Shown here in pieces: positions 50,964-59,694 of a stretch of DNA of 64,000 bases (position 1 is the first letter of the stretch; every line of letters begins with the position of its first letter). Position numbers and translations under genes: made by a program. The notes below the pieces were generated by a model, which made no database searches, was not told the DNA's origin, and saw only the letters and a program-made list of their open reading frames with translations. The stretch comes from Candidatus Palauibacter rhopaloidicola (lineage in GTDB: Bacteria; Gemmatimonadota; Gemmatimonadetes; Palauibacterales; Palauibacteraceae): positions 1 to 64,000 of the forward strand of contig JAPPGH010000056.1 in NCBI GenBank assembly GCA_026914155.1, given 5' to 3'.

Positions 50964-51839
50964 TCAGGGGGTGACGGTCACCCGGACGTAGGCATTGCTC
51001 CAGCAGCACTGGTCGCCGCCGGTGCTGTCGTTTGCGTCCCAGTTGTCGATGCGCGCGCGCAGGACGTATTCGCCCGGCTCACTGAACGTCGCCGCGGTCG
51101 TCGTCTCGCCGGTCCCGCCCTCGACCGTGATCTGCCACGGCTCGAACTCCACCGGCGCGGCGGGCCCCTGGTGCTTGAACCAGGTCACCTCCACGTCGAC
51201 CACCTGGTTCACGAGATCCTCGGGGTCGCGGACGGAGACCTCCTCGGTCCACAGCCGCAGCGTCAGGGGTTCGCCCACCTGAGCCGTGCGCGGCTCGCCC
51301 CACACGCCCTGGACGTGCTGGCCCGCCTCCCCCTCGGGGTCGAAGCGGACGAGGGGCGGTATCGACCCCATGGCCCGAGGGCCGTAATCGAGCTGCAGCG
51401 CCGGGGCAAAAACGCGGGCCGGCACGGGATACGTCACGCCGTTCGAGGTGATCGTCCACACGACGCGCTGCTCGCCATCACCGTACGATGCGGGCACCGT
51501 GACGGAGAACACGCCACGGTCCCGGCGCGGCCGCACCGGGAAGTGCGTCGGCTGCGCCCCGTCGAACTCGGCCGGCTCGATGAAGTTGTCCGGGCCGAGC
51601 GGGATTTCGAGGACTTCCCGGGTGTTCAGGTTGAAGTAACCGAAGGAGAAGGTGAAGGTGCCGTCGTCGTTGCGGTACCAACCCTCGAAGAACGGCGCCA
51701 CCGGCTCGCCCTTCGGCGGGATGGGCGCGAGAGGAAGCCGCTGCACCTGCTGGGCGTGAACGGGCTCCGGCCCCCCGACGAGGGCGACCGGCGCCACCTG
51801 GGCGGCGACCAGGACGGCCGCGATATGTACGCTGCGCAT
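50964..51839 (-). CDS. Secreted protein of unknown function, beta-sandwich type
   Basis: This 291-residue exported protein has a signal peptide ending near VHAQQ. VAPFFEGWYRNDDGTFTFSFGYFN and the closing FSEPGEYVLRARIDNWDAND (cut here) indicate two Ig-like or PKD-like beta domains; a CC pair (GGDQCCWSN) lies near the C-terminus. It sits 8 bases downstream of the cytochrome c/PHM-like gene on the same strand, so it is likely a partner of that oxidase. I do not recognise a named family. Confidence 0.65.
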   Translation of the reverse strand: MRSVHIAAVLVAAQVAPVALVGGPEPVHAQQVQRLPLAPIPPKGEPVAPFFEGWYRNDDGTFTFSFGYFNLNTREVLEIPLGPDNFIEPAEFDGAQPTHFPVRPRRDRGVFSVTVPASYGDGEQRVVWTITSNGVTYPVPARVFAPALQLDYGPRAMGSIPPLVRFDPEGEAGQHVQGVWGEPRTAQVGEPLTLRLWTEEVSVRDPEDLVNQVVDVEVTWFKHQGPAAPVEFEPWQITVEGGTGETTTAATFSEPGEYVLRARIDNWDANDSTGGDQCCWSNAYVRVTVTP

Positions 51840-51847
51840 GCCTCGGC

Positions 51848-53242
51848 TCAGTCGTTGTCGTTGCTGCTGTCGCCGGCGTCGTCGTCGGTCGCGAGTTTCT
51901 TTTCCCGCTCTTCGACGAGCCGCTGGAAGCCTTCCTCCGTGAGGTGCGTCACGGCAAGCCACGCGTGCGACATCTCATCCCCCGTGCGCGCGCCGCGCGC
52001 GTACCAGATCTCCGGATCGGGGGTCAGTTCGTTCTCCGCCGTGTTGTCGTACCATCCGGTCATGACGAGCACCGTCCCGGGCGGGAGGAGCGGCGCCACG
52101 TCATCCTCGTAGATGTAGCTGTGGTGCCAGCGGGCGTCGAAGTCCGTGACCATGCTGATGAGTTCGAGCCTGCCGTCGGGGTAGAGCGCCTGGATCGACA
52201 TCGCGTGCAGGTGCACATGCCCGTGCGGCTGGTAGCTGTCGAGCCTCACCGGGTGGTCCCAGCGGTAGAACCCCTGCGTCATCGCGGTCCCTCCCGGCGC
52301 CAGCGCGATGTCCCCCCTGAGAGGGTAGAGACGCAGGTCCTGCTGGAACTCGGGCTCATAGCCCTCCTCGTGGAACCAGATCCCGAGTTCGACCTGGTCG
52401 CCGGTCACCTCGTATCCCATGGGATAGTAGTGCGCGTCCCACTCGATCATGTCGTTCGCCTTCAGCATCCGCCCCGCGTCCGCGGGCACGATCTCCCCGA
52501 CCTTGCCCATCGCGTATTCGGAGAGGCTCTGGATGCGCCGGTACTCCCCTTCCTCGTTCAGCCTGAGCAGGCGCGGGATCGCGTGGTGCACGACCTGCCG
52601 CCCGGCGGGGAAGGAGGGACGCGTCTCGAAGGCCATCACCCAGCGATCCTCGTCGAGCCCCGTCGGCACCCGCGGCCGCCACCAGGTGTCGCCGCCCTCG
52701 GCCGGCACGTCGAACGGCTTCGACTTGATCACGTGATCGGGCGGGCCGAGGATATCCTCGAGCTGCCACTTCTGCTCGTCCGGCCACTCGATCGGGGGCG
52801 GCATGTCCGCCGGATTCCCTTCGGGCGCCCCGGCGTCGGCCCATGCGACGATCGTCCCGATGTCCTCCTCGCTCAGCCGCCAGTCATCCTTGATGTCCTG
52901 GATGCCGACGCCCGTGTCGAGGTGGAATGGCGGCATGAGCCGCTTCGAGACCAGCTCCTTCATGCGAGAGGCCCAGCGGCGCGTGTCCCGGTAGTCGAGG
53001 AGCGGCATCGGACCCACGGATCCCGGCCTGTGGCAGTTCTGGCAGTTCGCCTGGAGGATGGGGGCGACGTCCTTCGAGAACGTGACGTCGACCTCTGCCC
53101 CGGCCCCCTCCGCTCCGTTCGCCGCCGGCCCCTGTCCGGCGAGATCCCGGAACGTGAGACCCAGAGCCAGGGGCACCATGAACACGACAAGGGCCGTTGC
53201 ATGCGACCAGGCATGGCTCGAGTGACGATGCGATCCACGCAT
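51848..53242 (-). CDS. Cytochrome c / copper monooxygenase (PHM-like) secreted protein
   Basis: The 464-residue exported protein has an N-terminal signal helix (about 13-32), a c-type haem motif CQNCH (67-71, with methionine candidates in GPMPLL), and a region resembling the two beta domains of peptidylglycine-type monooxygenases. Copper-ligand candidates are VVHHAIPRLL, HGHVHLHAMSIQAL and WHHSYIYED. The family is usually annotated as ascorbate-dependent monooxygenase or thiol-disulfide isomerase-like. The haem probably supplies electrons to copper. It diverges from the PQQ alcohol dehydrogenase gene, another periplasmic redox enzyme. The tail is acidic (DDDAGDSSNDND). Confidence 0.7.
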   Translation of the reverse strand: MRGSHRHSSHAWSHATALVVFMVPLALGLTFRDLAGQGPAANGAEGAGAEVDVTFSKDVAPILQANCQNCHRPGSVGPMPLLDYRDTRRWASRMKELVSKRLMPPFHLDTGVGIQDIKDDWRLSEEDIGTIVAWADAGAPEGNPADMPPPIEWPDEQKWQLEDILGPPDHVIKSKPFDVPAEGGDTWWRPRVPTGLDEDRWVMAFETRPSFPAGRQVVHHAIPRLLRLNEEGEYRRIQSLSEYAMGKVGEIVPADAGRMLKANDMIEWDAHYYPMGYEVTGDQVELGIWFHEEGYEPEFQQDLRLYPLRGDIALAPGGTAMTQGFYRWDHPVRLDSYQPHGHVHLHAMSIQALYPDGRLELISMVTDFDARWHHSYIYEDDVAPLLPPGTVLVMTGWYDNTAENELTPDPEIWYARGARTGDEMSHAWLAVTHLTEEGFQRLVEEREKKLATDDDAGDSSNDND

Positions 53243-53389
53243 GAGACATCCTCCTCCAGCTGGAACTGCTCCGCTGCCGCGTCCGGCGACTCATCTTTAA
53301 TGCCCTGATACAGTGCGAAGAAACGTGGTCTGCGTGCAAGGAGACGTTGCGTCCCGGGAAACGCGCGTCCACGATGGAGTGTTATCCTT

Positions 53390-53406
53390 GCCGTACCCCG
53401 TACGGC
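53390..53406. promoter_or_regulatory. Dyad GCCGTAC-CCC-GTACGGC in a divergent intergenic region
   Basis: A perfect 7-bp inverted repeat around CCC lies 35 bases before the PQQ dehydrogenase start, within the 198-base gap between two divergent periplasmic redox genes. It is well placed for a shared operator. No convincing promoter hexamers were found in the gap. Confidence 0.4.
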
Positions 53407-53440
53407 GAACTGCGGAAGAGAGAACAGCGAGAGCGGACGG

Positions 53441-55507
53441 ATGATGAAGAACCACCGGAGCTGGCGGCCGAGCAGCACCCTTCTTCTTCCCCTTCTGTTC
53501 GGAGTCATTGCGGGAGCCCCCGCCGCGGCGCAGGGCCCGGGCGTGGAGGGAGCCGCGTGGACCTACTACGGGGGCGACGCCTGGCACACCCGCTACACGC
53601 CGGCGACGCAGATCGATGCTTCCAATTTCGAGAGCCTCGAGGTCGCGTGGCGCTGGGACGCTTCGAGCTTCGGGCCGAGCACGGCGCGGGCCACACCGTC
53701 CTACATCGACGGGAAGATGATCACGGTGACGGGCGAGAACCGGCATGTCATCGCCCTCGACCCCACCACGGGAAGGCTCCTGTGGAGCTTCGCCGAACCC
53801 ATGACCTGGCGGCACGAGTACTCGATGCGAAAGGCGTACGGGAAGGGCGTCGCCTACACCGAGGTCGATGGACGGGGCGTCGTCTACATCATCAGTCCCG
53901 GGTTCTTCCTCTACGCGCTCGACGCCGACACCGGACGGCCGCTCGAGAACTGGGGCGAGGCGGTGCCGCTGCCGGGGTTCCCATCCTCGGGGACGGTGGA
54001 CCTGGTGGCGGATCTCATCGAGGGCTGGGGACCGTGGGAGAGCCTGAACCAGGAGTACGACCCGGATCAGGGGATGCCGCTCGAGATCGGCTACATCACG
54101 GCGTCGTCCCCTCCGATCGTCGTCAACGACGTGGTCGTCGTCGGCAACTCCGCGGAGCAGGGCTACAACCAGACCCGGAAGGAGATGGTCCCGGGCGACA
54201 TCCTGGCTTATGACGCCCGCACCGGCGAGTTCAAGTGGAAGTTCCACATCATCCCGCGGCCGGGCGAGTTCGGGCACGAGACGTGGGAGAACGACGCCTG
54301 GCAGTGGACGGGTGACGTGTCCCCCTGGGCGCCGCTCTCGGCGGACCCCGAACTCGGACTCGTCTATCTCGTCACGAACGGCGCCACGATCGACTATTAC
54401 GGCGGTTTCCACCCCGGCGACAACCTCTTCGGCACGAGCATCGTCGCGCTGGACGTGGAGACGGGCGAGCGCCGCTGGCACTTCCAGTTCGTGCACCACG
54501 ACATCTGGAACTACGACACGCCGACCGCGCCGCTCCTCATGGACGTCGTCGTGGACGGCCGGCCGATCAAGGGCGTCTTCCAGGCGACGAAGCAGTCGTG
54601 GCTGTACGCGCTCGACCGCGAGACGGGCGAGCCGATCTGGCCCATCGAGGAGCGGCCGGTCCCGCAGTCGAAGGTGCCGGGCGAGAAGCTCGCCGAAACG
54701 CAGCCGCACCCGACGTGGCCCCTGCCCTACGACCTGCAGGGCCGCACCGAGCAGGACCTCATCGACTACACGCCCGAACTGCGCGAGATGGCGCTCGAGT
54801 ACGCGCGCGATAACGACCTCTTCGTGCCGCTCTTCAACCCGCCCACGCACGTCGGGAACCCCGACGGCGAGGGCGCGGCGCTCATCTGCCCCGGCGGGGG
54901 GGGCGGGGCCAACATCACGGGTCCGCCGGCGGCCGATCCCGTGGAGGGTGTGGTGTTCGTGACGTCGACCAGCGGGTGCTCGCCGGTCATGGTGGCGCCG
55001 GGGATCGAATCCGAGCTCGACGGGCCGGAGCAGACGGGCGTCACCCACTCCGAATTCTCCCGCGCGATCGGCGTCGTGACGGAGAGCACGGCGGACCAGG
55101 CGACGGTCGAGGGGCTGCGGATCTGGAAGGGGCCGGTAGGACGGATCACGGCAATCGACGTGAACACGGGCGAACACCTGTGGATGATCCCGCACGGCGA
55201 TGCGCCCGAGCGGCAGCAGGCGGTGATCCGCGACCATCCGATGCTGCAGGGGGTGGACGTGAATCCGAACCAGGGCCGGCGCGGCCATTCCGCCATGGTT
55301 GCAACTCCGACGCTCCTTCTTGCGTCTGGACAGACGAGCGATGGAACGCCGCACCTGTTCGCGATCGACAAGCGGACCGGCGAGCGCGTGGGGCAGGTGG
55401 AGTTGCCCGGCAACACGCGCTACGGGATGTCGAGCTGGGTCCACGAAGGCAAGCAGTATGTGATCATTCAGTTGACCGACGGACTTGCGGCGCTCGCCCT
55501 GCCCTGA
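53441..55507 (+). CDS. PQQ-dependent alcohol dehydrogenase (methanol/ethanol/glucose quinoprotein family)
   Basis: The 688-residue exported quinoprotein has a signal peptide ending near AAAQG. The eight-bladed propeller is recognised by WTYYGGDAWHTRYTPATQID, VIALDPTTGRLLWSF, YDARTGEFKWKFHIIPRPGE, the W-motif GERRWHFQFVHHDIWNYDTP and LYALDRETGEPIWPIEE. Such enzymes oxidise alcohols or sugars and pass electrons to a cytochrome or the quinone pool. The disulfide-cysteine ring pair of methanol dehydrogenase is not obvious. No C-terminal haem domain is present, so electrons must go to a separate cytochrome, possibly the divergently encoded one. ATG 53441. Confidence 0.85.
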   Translation: MMKNHRSWRPSSTLLLPLLFGVIAGAPAAAQGPGVEGAAWTYYGGDAWHTRYTPATQIDASNFESLEVAWRWDASSFGPSTARATPSYIDGKMITVTGENRHVIALDPTTGRLLWSFAEPMTWRHEYSMRKAYGKGVAYTEVDGRGVVYIISPGFFLYALDADTGRPLENWGEAVPLPGFPSSGTVDLVADLIEGWGPWESLNQEYDPDQGMPLEIGYITASSPPIVVNDVVVVGNSAEQGYNQTRKEMVPGDILAYDARTGEFKWKFHIIPRPGEFGHETWENDAWQWTGDVSPWAPLSADPELGLVYLVTNGATIDYYGGFHPGDNLFGTSIVALDVETGERRWHFQFVHHDIWNYDTPTAPLLMDVVVDGRPIKGVFQATKQSWLYALDRETGEPIWPIEERPVPQSKVPGEKLAETQPHPTWPLPYDLQGRTEQDLIDYTPELREMALEYARDNDLFVPLFNPPTHVGNPDGEGAALICPGGGGGANITGPPAADPVEGVVFVTSTSGCSPVMVAPGIESELDGPEQTGVTHSEFSRAIGVVTESTADQATVEGLRIWKGPVGRITAIDVNTGEHLWMIPHGDAPERQQAVIRDHPMLQGVDVNPNQGRRGHSAMVATPTLLLASGQTSDGTPHLFAIDKRTGERVGQVELPGNTRYGMSSWVHEGKQYVIIQLTDGLAALALP

Positions 55508-55565
55508 CGGCCACTCGGGCCGGACGGGCCGAACCCTTCTCAAGAGCCTAAGGAAGAAACAGAAA

Positions 55566-56237
55566 ATGCTGCGTGAACATCTGAATTTCCGACGCGCGGG
55601 CGGCTTTGTCGCCCTGGCGTTGTCCGTACTCGTCGCCGGGGCATGCATCGAGAGCGAGGACACGATGGAGCCCACGCCGGCGAACGAAGCGCCGGTCGCG
55701 GTCGGCGTAGTGCCGCCGCTGGCGGTGGCGGCCGGCGACCATGTCGTCGTGGACGTGTCGGGCTTTTTCCAGGATCCGGACGGCGACCCGCTGGTGTACG
55801 GTGCGGGGACATCGAACGCGCTCGTGGCCGGCGTCTCCGTTTCGGGCAGCATGATGACCGTGGTGGGGGTCGGGACCGGCCAGGCGGCCGGGTTGATATT
55901 CGCTCGCGATCAGGCCGGCGGGGAGGCCGTGCAGAACTTCCTGATCACGGTGCCGAACCAGCCGCCGGTCGCGGCCCAGGCCCTCCCGGCGCTGAGCCTG
56001 ACCACGGGTCAGGTAAGCCAGTTGAACCTTTCGCAGTACTTCAGCGATCCGGAGGGCGACGACCTGACGTTCAGTGTCACGACCGGGAACACGCTCGTCG
56101 CGGTGGGCGCGGTCTCGGGCAGCACCCTCACGGTGGTCGGCGTGACGGTGGGGAGTACGACGATCACGGTCACGGCGCGGGACGCGGACGGCGGCGAGGT
56201 CCAGCAGGAAACGCCGGTGGTGGTGAGAAGCCGCTAG
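55566..56237 (+). CDS. Lipoprotein with two cadherin/Ig-like repeats
   Basis: The 223-residue protein has a lipobox (LVAGAC) and then two tandem repeats. Each contains the calcium-binding type DPDGDPL / DPEGDDL segment after LNLSQYFS or VDVSGFFQ, followed by a valine-rich strand and ending in a DADGGE or DQAGGE turn. This is the cadherin/dystroglycan-like or Ig-like pattern found in surface adhesins. ATG 55566, with AAGGAAG upstream. It may be co-transcribed with the PQQ dehydrogenase (58-base gap). Function unknown. Confidence 0.7.
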   Translation: MLREHLNFRRAGGFVALALSVLVAGACIESEDTMEPTPANEAPVAVGVVPPLAVAAGDHVVVDVSGFFQDPDGDPLVYGAGTSNALVAGVSVSGSMMTVVGVGTGQAAGLIFARDQAGGEAVQNFLITVPNQPPVAAQALPALSLTTGQVSQLNLSQYFSDPEGDDLTFSVTTGNTLVAVGAVSGSTLTVVGVTVGSTTITVTARDADGGEVQQETPVVVRSR

Positions 56238-56314
56238 AATCGGCGAGGGCGATGTGACCCGTCCGGGGATTGCTTCGTGTTAGGAGTGACACACCGAAAA
56301 AACCCGGTCGGCGC

Positions 56315-56334
56315 GAGCGAAGGAAATTTCGCTC
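56315..56334. promoter_or_regulatory. 7-bp dyad before the outer-membrane protein gene
   Basis: GAGCGAA-GGAAAT-TTCGCTC is a perfect dyad 21 bases before the GTG start of the next gene. It is close enough to the ribosome site to be a leader hairpin, or it may be an operator. Confidence 0.35.
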
Positions 56335-56355
56335 AGGCGCCTTGAAGGAGGCAAC

Positions 56356-57102
56356 GTGAAGTACCGATTCAGACAGTCCTCGATGGCGGCCGTCCTCGCC
56401 GTCATCGGGGGAGCCTGGGCGGCCGAAGCGCTCTCGGCGCAGGACTTTCTCTTCGGGCGTCCTTCCGTCACGCTCGGCGCCCGAATCGGGTACGCCATAC
56501 CCCGCGCGGACAGCGAGATCTTCGACTTCACGCGCAGGGAACTGACGGTCGAGAAGGAGGACTTCAACGCGGTGGCGCTCGCCGCCGACCTCGGCATCCG
56601 GCTCTCCGACCGCATCGACCTGGCGCTGGGCATCGGGTACGAGAACAGCGAGATCGACTCCGAGTCGCGGGAATTCATCGGCACGGACGACTTGCCGATC
56701 CTGCAGACGACGGATTTCCGCCGCATCCCGTTCACGATCGGTCTGAAGGCCTATCTCACGGAGCGGGGGCGGCGGATCAGCGATCTCGCCTGGATTCCGG
56801 GCAAGTTCGCTCCCTTCGTCGGGGGCGGCGTCGGTCTCATGTGGTACGAATTCGCGCAGGAAGGCGAATTCGTCGACTACGAAACGCTGGACATCTTCTA
56901 CGATTATTTCTCGTCCAGCGATGCATCCGCGCTCGCCTACGTGACGGCCGGATTGGACTACTCGCTCGGGCTGCGGTGGATTTTGACCGCCGAAGCCCGT
57001 TATTCTTGGGCCAGCGCGGCCATGGGTCAGGGCTTCGTCGGGTTCGACAAGATCGACCTGAACGGACTTCGCGCCGCGTTCGGCTTCTCGGTACGGCTGT
57101 AA
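56356..57102 (+). CDS. Outer-membrane beta-barrel protein (OmpA/OMP_b-brl type)
   Basis: The 248-residue exported protein has a signal peptide ending near ALSAQ and a small barrel of alternating strands (PSVTLGARIGYAIPR, LAADLGIRLSDRIDLALGIGY, FAPFVGGGVGLMWYEF), ending in FGFSVRL. This is the common outer-membrane beta-barrel domain fold. It has no transport motif. GTG 56356 follows GAAGGAGG. Function unknown. Confidence 0.72.
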   Translation: MKYRFRQSSMAAVLAVIGGAWAAEALSAQDFLFGRPSVTLGARIGYAIPRADSEIFDFTRRELTVEKEDFNAVALAADLGIRLSDRIDLALGIGYENSEIDSESREFIGTDDLPILQTTDFRRIPFTIGLKAYLTERGRRISDLAWIPGKFAPFVGGGVGLMWYEFAQEGEFVDYETLDIFYDYFSSSDASALAYVTAGLDYSLGLRWILTAEARYSWASAAMGQGFVGFDKIDLNGLRAAFGFSVRL

Positions 57103-57120
57103 ACCTCGAGGGTTGGTCAC

Positions 57121-58293
57121 ATGATGGAACAGCGAACTGCTGGAATCGGCTCCGCTCTTTTCGTGGCGGCCGGCATGATGCTCGCGGCCGGGCCGCTGTC
57201 GACCGCGGCAGCGCAGGAGATGGACGAACGCTGGCTCGCCTGGATGGGTTGCTGGCAGCCCGTTCGAACTTCGACGACCGCGGACGCGCCTGAATCGCTG
57301 CTCTGCTTCCGGCCGAGCGCGGAAGAGGCCGGCGTCGAGATGATCGCGGTCGAAGACGGCGAGATCGCGGCCCGGGAAGTCGTGCGCGCGGATGGACAGC
57401 CCAACGACGCAACCCTGGACGGCTGCAGCGGATCGCGCAGCGCAGTCTTCGCCTCGCGTCCGGGCCGGGTGTTCATGGATGTGGACCAGGTCTGCGAGGG
57501 TGGCGTCGACCGATCATCGAGCGGGATGTTCGCGATGATCTCGTCGGACGCCTGGATCGACGCGCGGGTCGTCACGGTCGGCGATGAGAAGCTGACGTGG
57601 GTGACGCGATACCGCCTGGCCACGCAGAGCCAGGCCGAGGCCGTCGGCTTGGGCGAGATCGCGGCCGACCGGAGCATGGCCGTGCGCTCGTTGCGGCTCG
57701 CGGCATCCGGACGGTACTCGGTCGACGACATCATCGAGGCGCAGGCTCACGTGGATCCCGACGCCGTGGAGGCCTGGATCGTCGAACACGAGACACCCCT
57801 CGCGGTCGACGCCGGCCGGCTCCTCCAACTCGCCGATGCCGGCGTGTCGGAAGGGGTCATCGACATGATGATCGCGCGGAGCTATCCGGAGCGCTTCGCG
57901 GTGTCCACGGGCGGCGACGGAGGCGAACGGCCCTGGCGCGGCGTGGGTAGCGGATACTACGACCCGTTCTACGGCTGGGGTTATCCCTACTACGGCCGCT
58001 TCGGCTACCGTTACGGTTACGGCTACTCGCCCTTCGGTTTCGGCTACGGCTATCCCTACGGATACGGGTACGGCTACGGCTATGGCTACGGTCCGACGAT
58101 CATCCGCACGCAGCCCGCGAACAGCGGCGGCCGGGTGATCAACGGACGCGGCTACAGCAGCGGAACCTCCAGAGTCGGAACACGGCCGACCGGGTCTTCG
58201 CGGGGGACGGCGTCGATCGGTTCCTCGGGCCGGTCGAGCGGGGGGAGCTCGACGGGACGGACGGCGCGGCGTCGCGGCGGCGGAGGTCTCTGA
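57121..58293 (+). CDS. Secreted protein with Gly/Tyr-rich repeat tail, unknown function
   Basis: The 390-residue exported protein (signal to about residue 31) has an ordered region with conserved cysteines (WMGCWQP, LLCFRP, DGCSGSR, QVCEGG), which may form two disulfides, and a helical part (SVDDIIEAQAHVDPDAVEAW). From about residue 277 it becomes a low-complexity chain of Gly-Tyr-Gly/Pro-Tyr-Gly units (YGYGYGYGYGYG), then a Ser/Gly/Arg-rich tail ending TARRRGGGGL. Such tails occur in aggregation-prone or surface proteins. Strong terminator follows. Confidence 0.7.
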   Translation: MMEQRTAGIGSALFVAAGMMLAAGPLSTAAAQEMDERWLAWMGCWQPVRTSTTADAPESLLCFRPSAEEAGVEMIAVEDGEIAAREVVRADGQPNDATLDGCSGSRSAVFASRPGRVFMDVDQVCEGGVDRSSSGMFAMISSDAWIDARVVTVGDEKLTWVTRYRLATQSQAEAVGLGEIAADRSMAVRSLRLAASGRYSVDDIIEAQAHVDPDAVEAWIVEHETPLAVDAGRLLQLADAGVSEGVIDMMIARSYPERFAVSTGGDGGERPWRGVGSGYYDPFYGWGYPYYGRFGYRYGYGYSPFGFGYGYPYGYGYGYGYGYGPTIIRTQPANSGGRVINGRGYSSGTSRVGTRPTGSSRGTASIGSSGRSSGGSSTGRTARRRGGGGL

Positions 58294-58325
58294 GTCCCGC
58301 TCTCCAACCCAGCGGACAGCTCTTC

Positions 58326-58352
58326 GAAAGGGCCCGGTCTTCCGGGCCCTTT
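58326..58352 (+). terminator. Intrinsic terminator after the Gly/Tyr-rich protein gene
   Basis: GAAAGGGCCCGG-TCTT-CCGGGCCCTTTC forms a near-perfect 12-bp stem with a 4-base loop about 35 bases after the stop codon. The T-tract is short (CCTTTCG), but stem stability makes termination likely. Confidence 0.7.
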
Positions 58353-58435
58353 CGCGTTCCACGTCTCGCGCCCGAAGCTCGCGAAGCGCAGATTGGCGTT
58401 GCGGCCGATTCCGATGCCGGCACCGAGGAGGAACG

Positions 58436-59524
58436 ATGAACGTGGACCGACCCGCCGCGCGCCCCTTCACCTACGTCGCGATCGGCGTCCTCGGACTCGC
58501 TGCTGCCGCCGCGGTCCTCATTCAGCCCGACGCGGCCCGCACACAGACCACGGCCGGCGACTGGGAGCCCCCGCTCACCGCGCACGGCCATCCTGACCTG
58601 CAGGGGAACTGGACCAACCAGACGCTGACTCCTTTCGAACGGCCCGAGGGCCGGGGACCCGTGCTGAGCCCGGACGAGGTCGTCGCCATAGAGGGCGGAC
58701 AGGCGCAGACCGTCGCCGAACGGACGGCTCCCGTAGATCCGGACCGGCCATTGCCGCCGGGCGGTGAGCACCGGGTCTGCATCGATGGGGCCACGACGTG
58801 CTACGACGAGTTCTACCGCGAGCCGGGCGAACGAGTGGCGATCGTGAACGGCGAGCCGCGCAGCTCCCTCGTCACGGACCCGCCCGATGGACGGATCCCG
58901 GATCTCACGCCGGAGGCCCGGCGGCAGCTCGAGGAGGCGGCGGAGTTCCGCAGCCGATTCGGCCAGTACGATCACCCCGAGCTTCGGCCGCTCGCGGAAC
59001 GGTGCATCGTATCGTTCGGATCGAGCGCCGGGCCGCCGATGCTCCCCAATTACTGGTACAACAACAGCTATACGATCGCGCAGAGCGAGGATTTCGTCGT
59101 GATCATGGCCGAGATGGTGCACGACGCGCGGATCATCCCCATCCGTGATCCGCAGGAGCAGCTCGAGAGCCGGCTCGAGCCGGAGCACGTCACGCCGTGG
59201 TTCGGAAGTTCGGTCGGCTGGTGGGAGGATGGAACGCTCGTCGTCGAGACGACGAACCTGAACCCCGAGCACGCGTTCCGGGGGGTGCCGCCATCGAAGG
59301 ATCGGAAGGTCGTCGAGCGCTTCACGCGCGTGGACGAGGAGACGATCCTCTACGAGTTCACGATCGACGATCCCGCGGTGTACACGAGCTCGTGGGGCGG
59401 ACAGGTCCCCTTCAAGCGCTTCGACCATCTGCTGTACGAGTACGCGTGCCACGAAGGCAATTACGCCATGTTCAACGTGCTGAGCGGCGCGCGCTACCAG
59501 GAGCGGATGGGGGGGAATCCGTAG
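58436..59524 (+). CDS. Secreted protein of unknown function (family common in Acidobacteria/Gemmatimonadota)
   Basis: The 362-residue exported protein has a signal helix (about 12-32). HGHPDLQGNWTNQTLTPFERP, RIPDLTPEARRQLEE, ERCIVSFGSSAGPPMLPN, EMVHDARIIPI and the closing KRFDHLLYEYACHEGNYAMFN are the conserved blocks of a widespread but uncharacterised soil/marine family. It may be an enzyme with lipocalin-like beta strands. ATG 58436. The 3' end contains a seven-G run (59509-59515) in which a -1 slip would lead into the next gene's frame. Confidence 0.7.
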   Translation: MNVDRPAARPFTYVAIGVLGLAAAAAVLIQPDAARTQTTAGDWEPPLTAHGHPDLQGNWTNQTLTPFERPEGRGPVLSPDEVVAIEGGQAQTVAERTAPVDPDRPLPPGGEHRVCIDGATTCYDEFYREPGERVAIVNGEPRSSLVTDPPDGRIPDLTPEARRQLEEAAEFRSRFGQYDHPELRPLAERCIVSFGSSAGPPMLPNYWYNNSYTIAQSEDFVVIMAEMVHDARIIPIRDPQEQLESRLEPEHVTPWFGSSVGWWEDGTLVVETTNLNPEHAFRGVPPSKDRKVVERFTRVDEETILYEFTIDDPAVYTSSWGGQVPFKRFDHLLYEYACHEGNYAMFNVLSGARYQERMGGNP

Positions 59525-59694
59525 CCCGCCCGCCGACTTGCCTGCGTTCGCTCGTCGCCGCGCTGGCGGTGGCGGGCTGCGCCGCCGATCGTCCGCCGGA
59601 GAGCGCGGCCGAAGCGGAGCGCGCCCCGGCCGGGGTGCTCGGCCTTCGTCCGGGCCCTTCGCCCGATCGATCCTCGCCTGACTGGGAGCCGCCC

